NCBI GenBank assembly: GCA_026988975.1
Contig: JALSKH010000095.1
Coordinates: 1-56,051 of the forward strand
Source of the DNA: Campylobacteraceae bacterium
GTDB taxonomy: Bacteria; Campylobacterota; Campylobacteria; Campylobacterales; Sulfurospirillaceae
Direction: 5' to 3'
DNA: 56,051 nucleotides
Shown here one piece after another: positions 1 to 10,006 of this stretch. The notes beneath the pieces are model-generated. The model saw nothing but the letters and a program-made list of their open reading frames with translations, was not told the DNA's origin and searched no databases. Position numbers and translations under genes: made by a program. Position 1 is the stretch's first letter, and each line of letters begins with the position of its first letter.

Positions 1-12
1 AGGAGATGAAAT

Positions 13-1458
13 ATGAATAAAAAGACGAAAATACTAGCTACAGTGGGACCATCTAGCGATAGTGTTGAGGTTTTGGAGGGTTTGATAAGAGCTGGTGTAA
101 ATGTTTTTAGACTTAATTTTAGCCATGGAACTCACGAATATCATAAAAATATACTTGACAATATAAGAGTAGCAGAGAAAAAGAGCAACAAAAGAGTAGG
201 CATACTTCAAGATATCTGCGGTCCAAAGATAAGAGTTGGAAAATTAGAAAATGATTTTAACCTTATGGCAAATGATGAAGTTATATTTACGAGAGAAGAT
301 ATAGTCGGAAAACAGATAGATAAAAACAGATATATCCTAAGCATAAATCAGCCAAGTATTTTAGATATGCTGAAAGAGGGAGAATACATCTATCTGTATG
401 ACGGAAATATAAAGGCAAAAGTTGTAAAGATAGGTGAAAACATAGAGACGCTCATCGAAAATGAAGGTAAACTCTCATCTAACAAAGGTGTGAATTTTCC
501 AAACACTGTGATAAATATAGATGTTATAACGCAAAAAGATGAAAAAGATCTATTATGGGGTGCACAAAATGGAGTCGATTTTGTAGCGATCTCTTTTGTC
601 CAAAATGCTCAAGATATCTTGCATGTTAGAGAGTTGCTAAAAGAGTATGGTTCAACTTCAAGAGTCATAGCGAAGATAGAAAAATTTGATGCAGTTGAAA
701 ATATAGATGAAATTTTAAAAGCAAGTGATGGTGTTATGGTGGCTCGTGGCGATTTGGGAATAGAAGTTCCATACTACAAAGTTCCAAGTATACAAAAGAG
801 GATCATAAGAAAAGCAAATGCTGCTTCAAAGCCGGTCATAACTGCTACCCAAATGCTTCTATCCATGGCGCAAAACGAGATGGCAACCAGAGCTGAGATA
901 AGTGATGTGGCAAATGCAGTTTTAGACGGAACAGATGCAGTGATGCTGAGTGAAGAGAGTGCTATCGGAACAAATCCCGTAAATGTTGTTCAAGTGATGT
1001 CAAACACCATAAAAGAGACAGAAGAGGTTTATCCTTATGATAAGTTTGATAGGTATGAGTTCTTGGATGAGACAGATATCATATCCTCATCTACTGCCAA
1101 ATTGGCTGAGCAACTTAGCGTAAATGCTATCATATCTATAACAAGCTCTGGTAAATCGGCTCAAAAATTAGCGAGATACAGAATCAGAAATGACATATTT
1201 GCCGTAACACATGATGAAAAAACAGCAAGAGCATTGACTATAGTCTGGGGTTTGAAGCCTTTGATGTGCGTAAAAAATCAAAATCTAAATATGATGCTAG
1301 CAAATGTTTTGACAGAACTCGTTAAAGAAAAAACGATAGATAAAAACGGCAAGTATATAGTAACAGCAGGTTTCCCAACAGGCATGGAGGGAAGCACGAA
1401 CTTTATAAGGATACTCAAAAAAGAGCAGATTGAGTATTATACAGATTTCGCTTTATAG
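13..1458 (+). CDS. pyk: Pyruvate kinase
   Basis: ORF 481 aa; MNKKTKILATVGPSS, VFRLNFSHG, VMVARGDLGIEVP, KPVITATQMLLSM motifs; RBS aggagatg upstream. Confidence 0.97.
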   Translation: MNKKTKILATVGPSSDSVEVLEGLIRAGVNVFRLNFSHGTHEYHKNILDNIRVAEKKSNKRVGILQDICGPKIRVGKLENDFNLMANDEVIFTREDIVGKQIDKNRYILSINQPSILDMLKEGEYIYLYDGNIKAKVVKIGENIETLIENEGKLSSNKGVNFPNTVINIDVITQKDEKDLLWGAQNGVDFVAISFVQNAQDILHVRELLKEYGSTSRVIAKIEKFDAVENIDEILKASDGVMVARGDLGIEVPYYKVPSIQKRIIRKANAASKPVITATQMLLSMAQNEMATRAEISDVANAVLDGTDAVMLSEESAIGTNPVNVVQVMSNTIKETEEVYPYDKFDRYEFLDETDIISSSTAKLAEQLSVNAIISITSSGKSAQKLARYRIRNDIFAVTHDEKTARALTIVWGLKPLMCVKNQNLNMMLANVLTELVKEKTIDKNGKYIVTAGFPTGMEGSTNFIRILKKEQIEYYTDFAL

Positions 1459-1466
1459 GAGAGATA

Positions 1467-2216
1467 TTGAAGTTTATAATATTTTTAATCGTAGCTTTTG
1501 CATTTTATATGCTTACTAGAAACTACAAGAGTGATGGTTATAACATAAATGTGGATGCAAAACAGAAGTTTAATGGAAACTTAGAAGACCATGAAGCTGG
1601 ACTACTTATCTCATTGATGGCAAAAGTTGCTAAGGCAGATGGTCATGTGAGCGAACTTGAGGCAGAGTTGCTAAGCAATACTCTTACTCAACTCTCAAGC
1701 GTTTTTGAAAATCAAACTGAAGTCAGGCAAAAGTTGAAAGAGATATATAAAAGAGAGTTAAAAAGTTTTGAAAATACTATAATATTAGCTCAAAAATATA
1801 TGAAGCTGACAAAAAATGACTATCCAAAAAGATTGGCAACGCTTGAGTATCTTCTGAATCTCGCATTTATTGACAATGAGTTTACAAATGAAGAAAGGAT
1901 GATATGTGAAGATATAGCAAATACTTTAGGAATAAAAGAGTCTGACTTTGAAAATATCATAAGTAAGTTTAGGACATTTTATGCAAATAGATACAATAAC
2001 CAAGTAAATACTCTACAAAATGCTTATGAGATTTTGGGAGCATCTAAAAGCGATGATATGGCTACTATCAAGACTAAATATAAAAAATTAGTAAGGCAAA
2101 ATCATCCTGATCTGTTGATGGGAAAAGGTGCTAGTCAATCCATCATAGAAAAAGCCACTGCAAAACTTCAAGAGATAAACGAAGCATACGAAATCATAAA
2201 AAAGAGTAAAGCTTGA
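1467..2216 (+). CDS. TerB/DjlA-like protein with C-terminal J domain
   Basis: N-terminal TM, TerB-like helical region (AKVAKADGHVSELEAELL), C-terminal J domain with HPD (KYKKLVRQNHPDLL); TTG start. Confidence 0.85.
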   Translation: MKFIIFLIVAFAFYMLTRNYKSDGYNINVDAKQKFNGNLEDHEAGLLISLMAKVAKADGHVSELEAELLSNTLTQLSSVFENQTEVRQKLKEIYKRELKSFENTIILAQKYMKLTKNDYPKRLATLEYLLNLAFIDNEFTNEERMICEDIANTLGIKESDFENIISKFRTFYANRYNNQVNTLQNAYEILGASKSDDMATIKTKYKKLVRQNHPDLLMGKGASQSIIEKATAKLQEINEAYEIIKKSKA

Positions 2217-3016
2217 GAAGAGTATTTATACTCTTTTTACTGCCTCTATTTTTGTATGCTTATGAGGTTAAAAATGGAGAAGTCCTACTCATAAACTTAG
2301 ATAACAATAGTACGGTTAGATTTGAAAACCATACTCTTCCTGTTTTTCAAAATCCAGTGGACAAGAGTAGGTATTTTTCACTTCTACCTATAAAATACAG
2401 GCAAAAGCCCGGAGTTTATGCTATTTATATTGATGATGTAAAAAAACCTCTACATGTAGAGTCCGGAACTTATAAAAAAGAGCGTATAAAAGTAGCAAAT
2501 TCAAAGGTAAAGCCAGACCCAAAAGCACTGAAAAAGATATATAAAGAGTATAAAGACGCCATGAAAATATACGGAACTTTTACACCCAAAAGATACTGGA
2601 ATAAACCTTTTATATTGCCTTTAAATTCCAAGATAACAAGTGATTATGGCAATGCTAGGATGTTCAATCAAACTCTTAAAAGTTTTCATAGTGGTACAGA
2701 TTTTAGGGCAAAAATCGGAACCCCCATAATCGCTTCAAATGATGGTGTTGTGGTTATTGCTAGTAAGAGATATTATTCTGGTGGCTCAGTTGTTATCGAT
2801 CATGGAGACGGACTCTATAGCTGCTATTTTCATCTTAGCAAGATTTTAGTAAAAGTTGGAGAAAAAGTGAAGCAAAAGCAACTAGTCGGTCTTAGTGGAA
2901 AGAGTGGCAGGGTAAATGGTCCACATTTGCATTTTGGAATAAGGTTGTATTTAGAAGCTATAAATCCACTTGAGTTTGTAAAAGAGATAAATGCTCTATT
3001 TAAAGGTAAAAAATGA
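2213..3016 (+). CDS. M23 family metallopeptidase (peptidoglycan endopeptidase)
   Basis: HSGTDFRAKIGTPIIASNDGVVV, GPHLHFGIRL motifs; signal peptide. Confidence 0.9.
   Translation: MRRVFILFLLPLFLYAYEVKNGEVLLINLDNNSTVRFENHTLPVFQNPVDKSRYFSLLPIKYRQKPGVYAIYIDDVKKPLHVESGTYKKERIKVANSKVKPDPKALKKIYKEYKDAMKIYGTFTPKRYWNKPFILPLNSKITSDYGNARMFNQTLKSFHSGTDFRAKIGTPIIASNDGVVVIASKRYYSGGSVVIDHGDGLYSCYFHLSKILVKVGEKVKQKQLVGLSGKSGRVNGPHLHFGIRLYLEAINPLEFVKEINALFKGKK
2448..2461. repeat. Iterated palindrome CTCTACATGTAGAG (perfect)
   Basis: Direct reading; inside M23 gene, encodes LHVE. Confidence 0.75.
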
Positions 3017-3606
3017 GACTTTTATTAGCTTTGTTATTTATGACAATTTCATTATTTGGTGCTGATTGTGCGGATCAATACAACAGTAAAAACTATGTAA
3101 CAGCAAGTGAGTATTTTGGTGACTTAGTGAATGGGAAATTTGAAAAATACTTTGGAAAAAATGCAAAAGAGTTTAAAAAATTTAAAAAAAGAGAAATTCA
3201 AGGTGAAGTTTACTATCTGCTGCCAGGCTCTTTTTTAAAGAAAAAAGATAACTACTATCCCGTTAAAAATGGTATTTGGAAACTGCATGCCAATCAAAAA
3301 GGCAAGATAGACGAGATATTTTTAGCACAAAAGAGGTTATATCAGGATCCAACGGAAGATTTGGCAAATGAATTAAATGATGATATGGGAAATTTTTGGA
3401 TAAAATTTGATGGAGATGCCTATGGACACTATATGGTGCCGGAGTATTTGCAGATAAATTATAAAGATTTTTACATATCGCTTAAAGCCACCATATATGG
3501 CAGCAAAGATGATTCTACGGGTTTGAAGAGTGCATTTGTGGATTTTTATATTATAAACAACACAGATGAAGTAAAAAAATTTCTACAATGTATGAAAGAG
3601 AGATAA
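3013..3606 (+). CDS. Hypothetical secreted protein
   Basis: ORF with signal peptide, 4-nt overlap with upstream gene. Confidence 0.7.
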   Translation: MRLLLALLFMTISLFGADCADQYNSKNYVTASEYFGDLVNGKFEKYFGKNAKEFKKFKKREIQGEVYYLLPGSFLKKKDNYYPVKNGIWKLHANQKGKIDEIFLAQKRLYQDPTEDLANELNDDMGNFWIKFDGDAYGHYMVPEYLQINYKDFYISLKATIYGSKDDSTGLKSAFVDFYIINNTDEVKKFLQCMKER

Positions 3607-3607
3607 G

Positions 3608-3697
3608 ATGGAATATAAAATTATAGGTTTGATAGTCGGAGCAGTAGTTATCTGCATATTTTTACTAAAGGCACTTACAAAGGATTTTGTTGAGTAG
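3608..3697 (+). CDS. Putative 29-aa single-TM microprotein (MEYKIIGLIVGAVVICIFLLKALTKDFVE)
   Basis: ATG one nt after previous stop; coherent TM segment; too short for the ORF track; 3' end overlaps the convergent gene. Confidence 0.4.
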   Translation: MEYKIIGLIVGAVVICIFLLKALTKDFVE

Positions 3698-4925
3698 TTC
3701 CAGCGGTTTTTATGGGTTTTGTTTTTGGTTTGGGATCTACTAGCAGTATGGTGGGCTCTGTAAATGGTGCAATTTTTTCTAAGAAGTCGATTATGCTAAG
3801 CAGAGGCGTACCGTAAAAAAATTTTAAATGATGGTCAAATTGCCACAATTTGTCTGAGTATATTAGCACCTGATATGGTATGTCGCTGATGCCGTCTCTG
3901 TTTTTGTCAAATCCTATATATCTATCCCAATAGTTCAACTCTATCTGGTTTTTATATCTGGTTTGTTCTCTTATATCTTTGACGACATCTTCAAGATTCC
4001 CAATTATATTATTGTTTTTGATTGTGTTGTTTTGAATTGTATTGTGAAAATGGAAAGCGCTGTTGTTGTATGCGATTTTATTGTCTGTGATGTATCTTTG
4101 CATGCCGATTTCTGAAGTACTTGAATCAATATATATAGCTTGTGCATTGTTTGTTATGCTATTGTGGGTTATATAGATTTTTTTGCCATTTTTCAACATT
4201 ATTCCTGTGCCAGTACTAAGATGAGTTTTGGTTATAGTGTTATTTTCTATAGATAAGTTTTTATTATTCATGCTCATAATGCCCGTGTAATTTGAAAAGA
4301 TTTTATTGGAGATTATATAGGTATTTTTACATATATTTATCATTATCGCATGTCGGCTGTTTTGGATAGTGTTGTTTTTGATCAGCGTGTGGTTTGATCT
4401 ATATATAGACAAATCTCTGCTATTCGATATGCGATTTTGGACTATGTCATTGTCGTTTGATTGCCACAATCTTATGCCATCTCCTCTATTGTCAACGACC
4501 TTTTCATCATATGAAGTGATAAAATTGTTCAGGATTTTAGAGTGGTTTGTATTGTAAAGATATATGCCAAAAAGAGTATCTTTTATGGTGCAGTTTTCTA
4601 TTCCGATACTGCTAGAATTTTCAACTTTGATGCCACTGTCAAAACTATATCTTTGATGTCCACTCTTTTGGATTTGTATATTTTTTATGGTGACATTTGA
4701 GCTTTTTATAGTTATGACCGTCCCTTTTTCATCGTTTTCAATGATGCTGTCTTTGCCTATTCCAACCAATACAAGAGGTTTGTCTATGATGATTGGACCC
4801 TTGAAAACTCCTTTGGGAAGTTGGATTTTTGAGCCGGCTGGCGTTTTAGATATAAGCTGAGCTAAAGTGTCGCTTCCAAAAAGTATGGAGCAAAATAGAG
4901 ATAAAAGCAAAATAACAGTTTTCAT
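3675..4925 (-). CDS. NosD-like right-handed parallel beta-helix protein
   Basis: Repeated N/I-rich beta-helix rungs (NVTIKNIQIQKSG, DGIRLWQSNDNDIVQNRISNS), signal peptide. Confidence 0.8.
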   Translation of the reverse strand: MKTVILLLSLFCSILFGSDTLAQLISKTPAGSKIQLPKGVFKGPIIIDKPLVLVGIGKDSIIENDEKGTVITIKSSNVTIKNIQIQKSGHQRYSFDSGIKVENSSSIGIENCTIKDTLFGIYLYNTNHSKILNNFITSYDEKVVDNRGDGIRLWQSNDNDIVQNRISNSRDLSIYRSNHTLIKNNTIQNSRHAIMINICKNTYIISNKIFSNYTGIMSMNNKNLSIENNTITKTHLSTGTGIMLKNGKKIYITHNSITNNAQAIYIDSSTSEIGMQRYITDNKIAYNNSAFHFHNTIQNNTIKNNNIIGNLEDVVKDIREQTRYKNQIELNYWDRYIGFDKNRDGISDIPYQVLIYSDKLWQFDHHLKFFYGTPLLSIIDFLEKIAPFTEPTILLVDPKPKTKPIKTAGTTQQNPL

Positions 4926-4927
4926 AT

Positions 4928-5584
4928 CTATCTCTTTTTTATTGCAAATTTTTGAGCTCTTATAGTTATATCAGTTATGACAACTTCCGAGTTTATGGCT
5001 TGCAATACACTTTGGGCGATGACATCCGGCTCTATGTATGTTTTTTTATCGTCTGTTGGCTCAAAATTTAATTTATCAAAAAAAGCAGTTTTGGTTATGT
5101 CAGGATTTATGTTTGTCACTCTGACTTCTGCTCTTCTCAACTCTTCAAACAGGCACAAACTAAAATCTCTCAATCCACTTTTGGTGGCCGTGTAAAGAGC
5201 AGAAAATTTAGAGTGTTTGGTAGCTTCTATTGAGCTGATGTTGATGATATGACCTTTTGTTTTTTTCAGACTTCTAAGAGTCAAGTTTATCAAAATGATT
5301 GGAGCTTTGAGATTTACATCTATAAGTTCGTTTATCTTTTCGAGTGAAATCTCCTCATGAGGCTTAAAGATACCAACTCCCGCACAGTTGATAAGCAGGT
5401 TTATATCCGTAGTTTTAAGAAGCTTTTTGATCTCTACATGTAGGGTTTTTGTATCCGTTAAATCACATATTATCTCGCCATTATTCCTACTGATGCCATA
5501 TACTCTATAACTTTCATTTTCCAGTTTTTCTCTTATAGCTTGACCGATTCCACTGCTTGAGCCACTCATTAAGACAGTTTTCAA
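4928..5584 (-). CDS. Short-chain dehydrogenase/reductase
   Basis: GSSSGIGQAI, INCAGVG, YTATKSGLRDF motifs. Confidence 0.93.
   Translation of the reverse strand: MKTVLMSGSSSGIGQAIREKLENESYRVYGISRNNGEIICDLTDTKTLHVEIKKLLKTTDINLLINCAGVGIFKPHEEISLEKINELIDVNLKAPIILINLTLRSLKKTKGHIINISSIEATKHSKFSALYTATKSGLRDFSLCLFEELRRAEVRVTNINPDITKTAFFDKLNFEPTDDKKTYIEPDVIAQSVLQAINSEVVITDITIRAQKFAIKKR
5432..5445. repeat. Iterated palindrome variant CTCTACATGTAGGG
   Basis: 13/14 match. Confidence 0.7.
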
Positions 5585-6822
5585 ACTTTTGCCTCTATGC
5601 AGTTTTTATATGAATTTATCATATCTTTTTCCATTTCGTCGTTTGAGCTATACTCAAATCCAAAAACCTTTTTCCATAGAGCGTGATCTTCCATGCAGAG
5701 GTAAAAATATACCTTTTTGTGCCACGGTTTAAAAGCTTCATAAAGATTTTTAAACATCTCTATTTTAGTCTCAAGTGGATAGGAAAATTTTCCGCTAGCA
5801 TCAACAAGTGGCATTTGTAAAATTTTACTCTTAAAGTCCCTCTGTCTTAGTTTCTTGATGACTGGTTTTATGAATGTCAAAGTTCCCATTGAGATAAGTA
5901 CGACTTCATCAGCGCTAAACTCTTTAGTCAATTTTTTGGCTATATTTGCATATTCACTGAGATAATTTTCATATACGACTATCGGATGAAAGTGAAAACC
6001 AACAAGCACGCCCCTGTCTGCTAAAGCTCTTGCAGACTCTATCCTCTCATCTAGTGATGCGCTCAAATGCTCTTCGTTTTCTACTATAGTTGTTGGATTG
6101 AGCGACCAAGTGCATAAGATATTTTTTGGTACACTGTTCTCTAAAAGGTATTTTATGTTTTTTGATTTACTCTTTAGCTCCAAGATTACATTTGGATTGG
6201 CTTTTGCAAATTCAAAAAGAGCATCCATGATACCCTCTTTGTTTCCCCAAAGAAGTGAATCAGAACTTTGTCCTGTGCCTATATGGTAGTGTTTGTTTGG
6301 GTCAAGTTTAAGATTTTTGAGTTTTTGTGTAAAGTTTTTATCAAATCCGATTTTATTTTCGTTATAAAATGACTGGATAGAGCAATAAGAACAGTCAAAT
6401 CCACAACTCTCCACCGCATCGAGAGTGTAGAGGTTGCAACATCTTGTTTTTGGGGATGCCACAGGACATCGTCCAAGCCCTATTCCATCTTTTTGAGACT
6501 CTATGAAACTTATCTTTCTTGAGTGATTATATGGAGCCTCTTTGGAGAAATTTTTATAACTTTTGGGTCTGTTTTTTAGCTCTTCCCATACACTTTTGAT
6601 CTCTTTAAATGTGTTTTTTCTGTTTTCTTTGTCGATCCAAATATCATAAACTCTCTTCTCGTTCCACATTTCAAAGTCTATGCTCATATCTATGAGTTGC
6701 TTGAGTTCTTGAAAGGAAAAACCAAACTTAAGAGCTTTGTCTTGTATAAACTTTTGTGTTTTTTCATCAAGTCTTTTGAAGTATGTACTTTGTATATTTT
6801 TTTCAAACTTCTCTTTAAGCAT
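5581..6822 (-). CDS. Spore photoproduct lyase (SplB)-family radical SAM protein
   Basis: CGFDCSYC radical SAM CxxxCxxC motif; HIGTGQSSDSLLW; overall SPL-like organisation. Confidence 0.8.
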   Translation of the reverse strand: MLKEKFEKNIQSTYFKRLDEKTQKFIQDKALKFGFSFQELKQLIDMSIDFEMWNEKRVYDIWIDKENRKNTFKEIKSVWEELKNRPKSYKNFSKEAPYNHSRKISFIESQKDGIGLGRCPVASPKTRCCNLYTLDAVESCGFDCSYCSIQSFYNENKIGFDKNFTQKLKNLKLDPNKHYHIGTGQSSDSLLWGNKEGIMDALFEFAKANPNVILELKSKSKNIKYLLENSVPKNILCTWSLNPTTIVENEEHLSASLDERIESARALADRGVLVGFHFHPIVVYENYLSEYANIAKKLTKEFSADEVVLISMGTLTFIKPVIKKLRQRDFKSKILQMPLVDASGKFSYPLETKIEMFKNLYEAFKPWHKKVYFYLCMEDHALWKKVFGFEYSSNDEMEKDMINSYKNCIEAKV

Positions 6823-7339
6823 ATTTTTCCCACTTTTTTATACTATTTTTTACCAATTTTTCTACAAACTCTTTCTTTGGTATATCAGCACTTAAGTGAT
6901 CCGATACGACCTTAAAAACAAAGATATTTTTGCTATTGATATACTCTTTGCAAACTCTCAAAAAACTATCAGCTTCCATATCGACTAGAGTTGTATCAAG
7001 CTCTTTTGGGTCTTCAATTGGTTTGTTGTGTGAGCCAAGAGAGAGATGAGGCAAATCATCCAATTTATGATTTGTGCAAAAAATAGAGCCTATATCTATA
7101 TCTTGATCCTTGCACCCTGCAATGCCTATGTTTATAGCTTTTTTAAACTTATATCGCTTAAAAATATCCTCTACATGTAGAGTAGTGTTTTGTGCACCCA
7201 TACCACCAACGATCAATATAATACCATCAGAATTATACACTCTATAAGGTTTTTTTTGGATAAAATTCATACCAAAATGCTCAATTATAGCTTTAGCCTC
7301 ACAAAAAAGTGCAGTATAAATAAGAGTAAATGATTTCAT
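6815..7339 (-). CDS. Nucleoside phosphorylase / MTAN-like purine nucleosidase family protein
   Basis: GGMGAQNTT, NIGIAGCKD, VDMEADSFLRVC motifs. Confidence 0.75.
   Translation of the reverse strand: MKSFTLIYTALFCEAKAIIEHFGMNFIQKKPYRVYNSDGIILIVGGMGAQNTTLHVEDIFKRYKFKKAINIGIAGCKDQDIDIGSIFCTNHKLDDLPHLSLGSHNKPIEDPKELDTTLVDMEADSFLRVCKEYINSKNIFVFKVVSDHLSADIPKKEFVEKLVKNSIKKWEKYA
7169..7182. repeat. Iterated palindrome CTCTACATGTAGAG (perfect)
   Basis: Direct reading; inside minus-strand nucleosidase gene. Confidence 0.75.
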
Positions 7340-7435
7340 ATCTTAAAGTATAGCAATTTTTAGTAAATAAACTTTTATGTCTGCTCTTTTTAAACTTTTT
7401 TCTTGTATAATCCATTTTTTTTAAAGAGGTGTAAA

Positions 7436-7687
7436 ATGGATATTTTTCAAATAATTGGTTTTGTAGGTATGTTGTTTATCGTATACGCATACTTTTTGCT
7501 TCAGACGCACAAAGCTGAGCATGATTCACTTGGGTTTCAGTTTCTAAATCTAATAGGTGCTATTTTACTTATCATATCACTTTTAGTTCATTTTAATCTC
7601 GGCTCATTCTTGATAGAGGTTTTTTGGATTGTTATTACTCTGTATGGAATGGCTAAAAATAGGATTGCTAGCAAGCAAAGTTTGTAA
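7436..7687 (+). CDS. Small multi-TM membrane protein
   Basis: ATG at 7436 (MDIFQIIGFVGMLFIVYAYF) with RBS aaagaggtg; the ORF-track start 7403 is probably too far upstream. Confidence 0.7.
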   Translation: MDIFQIIGFVGMLFIVYAYFLLQTHKAEHDSLGFQFLNLIGAILLIISLLVHFNLGSFLIEVFWIVITLYGMAKNRIASKQSL

Positions 7688-7691
7688 ATAC

Positions 7692-8900
7692 TTATTTGAC
7701 TGAGTGTTTGCAGTATTTCATCAAAATTGATTTTGTTAGAAATGGACCGATTAGCTCATGTATCAGGGTTGTAGCTATGATGATATTTAGTATTATGGGA
7801 GCGACTATCTCAAAACCTGTTAAATCCTGCAGTGAAAGTGCCAATCCTATAGCGATGCCTGCTTGTGGAAAGAGAGCAAGCCCAAGATGTTTTGCGACAT
7901 TTTCATCAGCATTTGAGATTTTTGAACCAATCCAAACTCCAAGAATTTTGCCGACTATCCTAAAAAGGACATACAAGATGATAGCCAATGGCATTTGCGT
8001 TAAAAATGAGACATTTAGATGCATTGCCGAAATCGTAAAAAATAGTAAAAATATGATATCTTTGAGGTGATTGTCAAACTCTTTTTTTACAAGGTAGAAA
8101 TTTTTTGAAAGATTAGAAGCTACGATTCCCATCACTAAAGAAGCCAATAGAGGCTCCAAAGAGAAGTATTGGCTGACGCTAAAAGTTATAAATATCATTC
8201 CAAGAGTAGAAGTTGTTTTGACACCTTTGCTTTTTCTGAAAACCCTATCGATGATCTCAGATATAAAAGCACCTAGAGCGCCTACTAATATCGAAAATAG
8301 GACAGTCTTTGTTATGCTAAAAAACATAGAAGGGTCGATAGAACTTGCATCCATAAATGTTTTGGAAATTATAACGATGAAGCTGAAAAAAAGAAGTGCA
8401 AAGGCATTGTCCATCGCTACGATTCCAAGCAAAAAAGAGTTGAATTTTCCTTTCGCTTTTATCTCATGGCTGACTGCTAATATCGTAGCGGGGGCAGTTG
8501 CGGTTGCAAGTCCCCCAAAGAGTATGGATGCTATGATGCGATACTCTTTATCAAAACTAAAGTTTAAAAAGTCAAACATTACATAAAAAGATATACTTAT
8601 AAACAAAAAGGTAAACATAGCTTCAAAAAATGATATAGTAAATATCTGCTTTAGCATATCTTTCAAGATATCGTATCTCAAGTTTGCTCCAACAAGAACA
8701 GATATAAGCGATAGGGACATATCGATTATAAAATTACTTCCGTCTATAAACTCTTTTGGAATGATATCAAATCCGCTTGGACCTATGATGATGCCTAGTA
8801 TCAGGTATCCGACAACATTTAAGATATTGATTTTTTGCACAAATGCTTTCATAAGCGAACCAAGCACAAAAATAAGACCAAGAATTAGTAATACTTGCAT
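7692..8900 (-). CDS. Cation:proton antiporter (CPA/KefB-like NhaP family)
   Basis: 402 aa polytopic; LGLALFPQAGIAIGLAL and GPSGFDIIP motifs. Confidence 0.85.
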   Translation of the reverse strand: MQVLLILGLIFVLGSLMKAFVQKINILNVVGYLILGIIIGPSGFDIIPKEFIDGSNFIIDMSLSLISVLVGANLRYDILKDMLKQIFTISFFEAMFTFLFISISFYVMFDFLNFSFDKEYRIIASILFGGLATATAPATILAVSHEIKAKGKFNSFLLGIVAMDNAFALLFFSFIVIISKTFMDASSIDPSMFFSITKTVLFSILVGALGAFISEIIDRVFRKSKGVKTTSTLGMIFITFSVSQYFSLEPLLASLVMGIVASNLSKNFYLVKKEFDNHLKDIIFLLFFTISAMHLNVSFLTQMPLAIILYVLFRIVGKILGVWIGSKISNADENVAKHLGLALFPQAGIAIGLALSLQDLTGFEIVAPIILNIIIATTLIHELIGPFLTKSILMKYCKHSVK

Positions 8901-8942
8901 TTTCTCCCTTTGATGCTAGTATTTTACCATAAGAGTCTAAAT

Positions 8943-9857
8943 TTATTCCATTGGTTCGCCAGTCTCTATAGGTAGATTTGTTCTTGAATACTCTACCATA
9001 CTTCCATCAAAAACTTTTACATTTTTCATTCCGACTAAAAATTTTGCCACAAACCACAAACCTCTTGCTTTATGCCCTGTGTTGCAGTATGTGATCAATG
9101 GCTTGTCTAACTCTACGCCATAACCACTGTTGTATAGCGTTTTTTTGGCTTCCTTGGCAGAGATAAGCTCAAAGTAGCTTTCTGTTTTTTTAGTATATCT
9201 TATGACAGGTGTCAATTTCGCTGTTGGAATTCTTCCATGCCTTACGAGAGATTTTTTCTTGTCGATTCCTGTGTAAAATTTTGATACTCTTGCGTCTGTT
9301 ATCTGTATATTGTCATCATACATAGCCTCATTTATGTCATATAAAGATGCGACTATGCTTTTGTCAAAACTATCTAATTCTATATCGCTTTTTGCTATTT
9401 TTGGTAGTTTTGCCGTAACACTCTTTTTTTCAGAGACCCACTTTGCAAAGCCACCATTTAAAAGTACACTGTTTTGCATACCATATAGCCATAAGTTCCA
9501 GATACCGCTAACTGCATCTGCAAAATCTTTATTTTTAGTTCCGGCACTATAAAACAGAATAAGACTTTTTTCAGTAACTCCGGCATTTTGTAGCATATCT
9601 TGGACTTGTTGCATTGAGTTTTGAAGTTTTGGTATATTTCCAAGTTTTCCTCTGAACCAGACTTTTTTTGGATAATTTACCGCGCCTTTTATGTGAGATT
9701 TTTTATATGCTTTTGTACTTCTCGTATCTATAACGACTAAGTTTTTATCATCTATGTTTTTATCCAACCAAGAGGTTGAGACTATATGGTTTTTTGGAAT
9801 TTCCAGTGCAAATACAGATATGGCAAATGCAAGAAGTAGAGTAGATTTTTTTAGCAT
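8943..9857 (-). CDS. Exported two-domain rhodanese-like sulfurtransferase
   Basis: Signal peptide; VVIDTRSTKAYKKSHIKGAVNYP (CH2A-like) and C-terminal active loop ITYCNTGHKA. Confidence 0.9.
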   Translation of the reverse strand: MLKKSTLLLAFAISVFALEIPKNHIVSTSWLDKNIDDKNLVVIDTRSTKAYKKSHIKGAVNYPKKVWFRGKLGNIPKLQNSMQQVQDMLQNAGVTEKSLILFYSAGTKNKDFADAVSGIWNLWLYGMQNSVLLNGGFAKWVSEKKSVTAKLPKIAKSDIELDSFDKSIVASLYDINEAMYDDNIQITDARVSKFYTGIDKKKSLVRHGRIPTAKLTPVIRYTKKTESYFELISAKEAKKTLYNSGYGVELDKPLITYCNTGHKARGLWFVAKFLVGMKNVKVFDGSMVEYSRTNLPIETGEPME

Positions 9858-9880
9858 GTTAGTCCTTCGGATATAATATT

Positions 9881-9910
9881 ATCTTATTTAGCGAAATTGC
9901 TAAATAAGAT
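9881..9910. promoter_or_regulatory. 30-bp inverted repeat, putative operator 1 (ATCTTATTTAGC-GAAATT-GCTAAATAAGAT)
   Basis: Perfect 12-bp arms around a 6-bp centre, between divergent rhodanese and ArsR-type regulator genes. Confidence 0.7.
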
Positions 9911-9946
9911 TTGAAATCTTACAATATTTATTTTCTATTGTCAAGT

Positions 9947-9969
9947 TTATTTAGCTAAATTGCAAAATA
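9947..9969. promoter_or_regulatory. Putative operator 2 (TTATTTAGC-TAAATT-GCAAAATA) overlapping the regulator -35 region
   Basis: Same half site TTATTTAGC-N6-GC as operator 1; followed by TTGCAA (9960) / 17 bp / TATAAT (9983). Confidence 0.6.
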
Positions 9970-10006
9970 CTTAATATTAATGTATAATTTTATAAAGGCA
10001 AAAACT

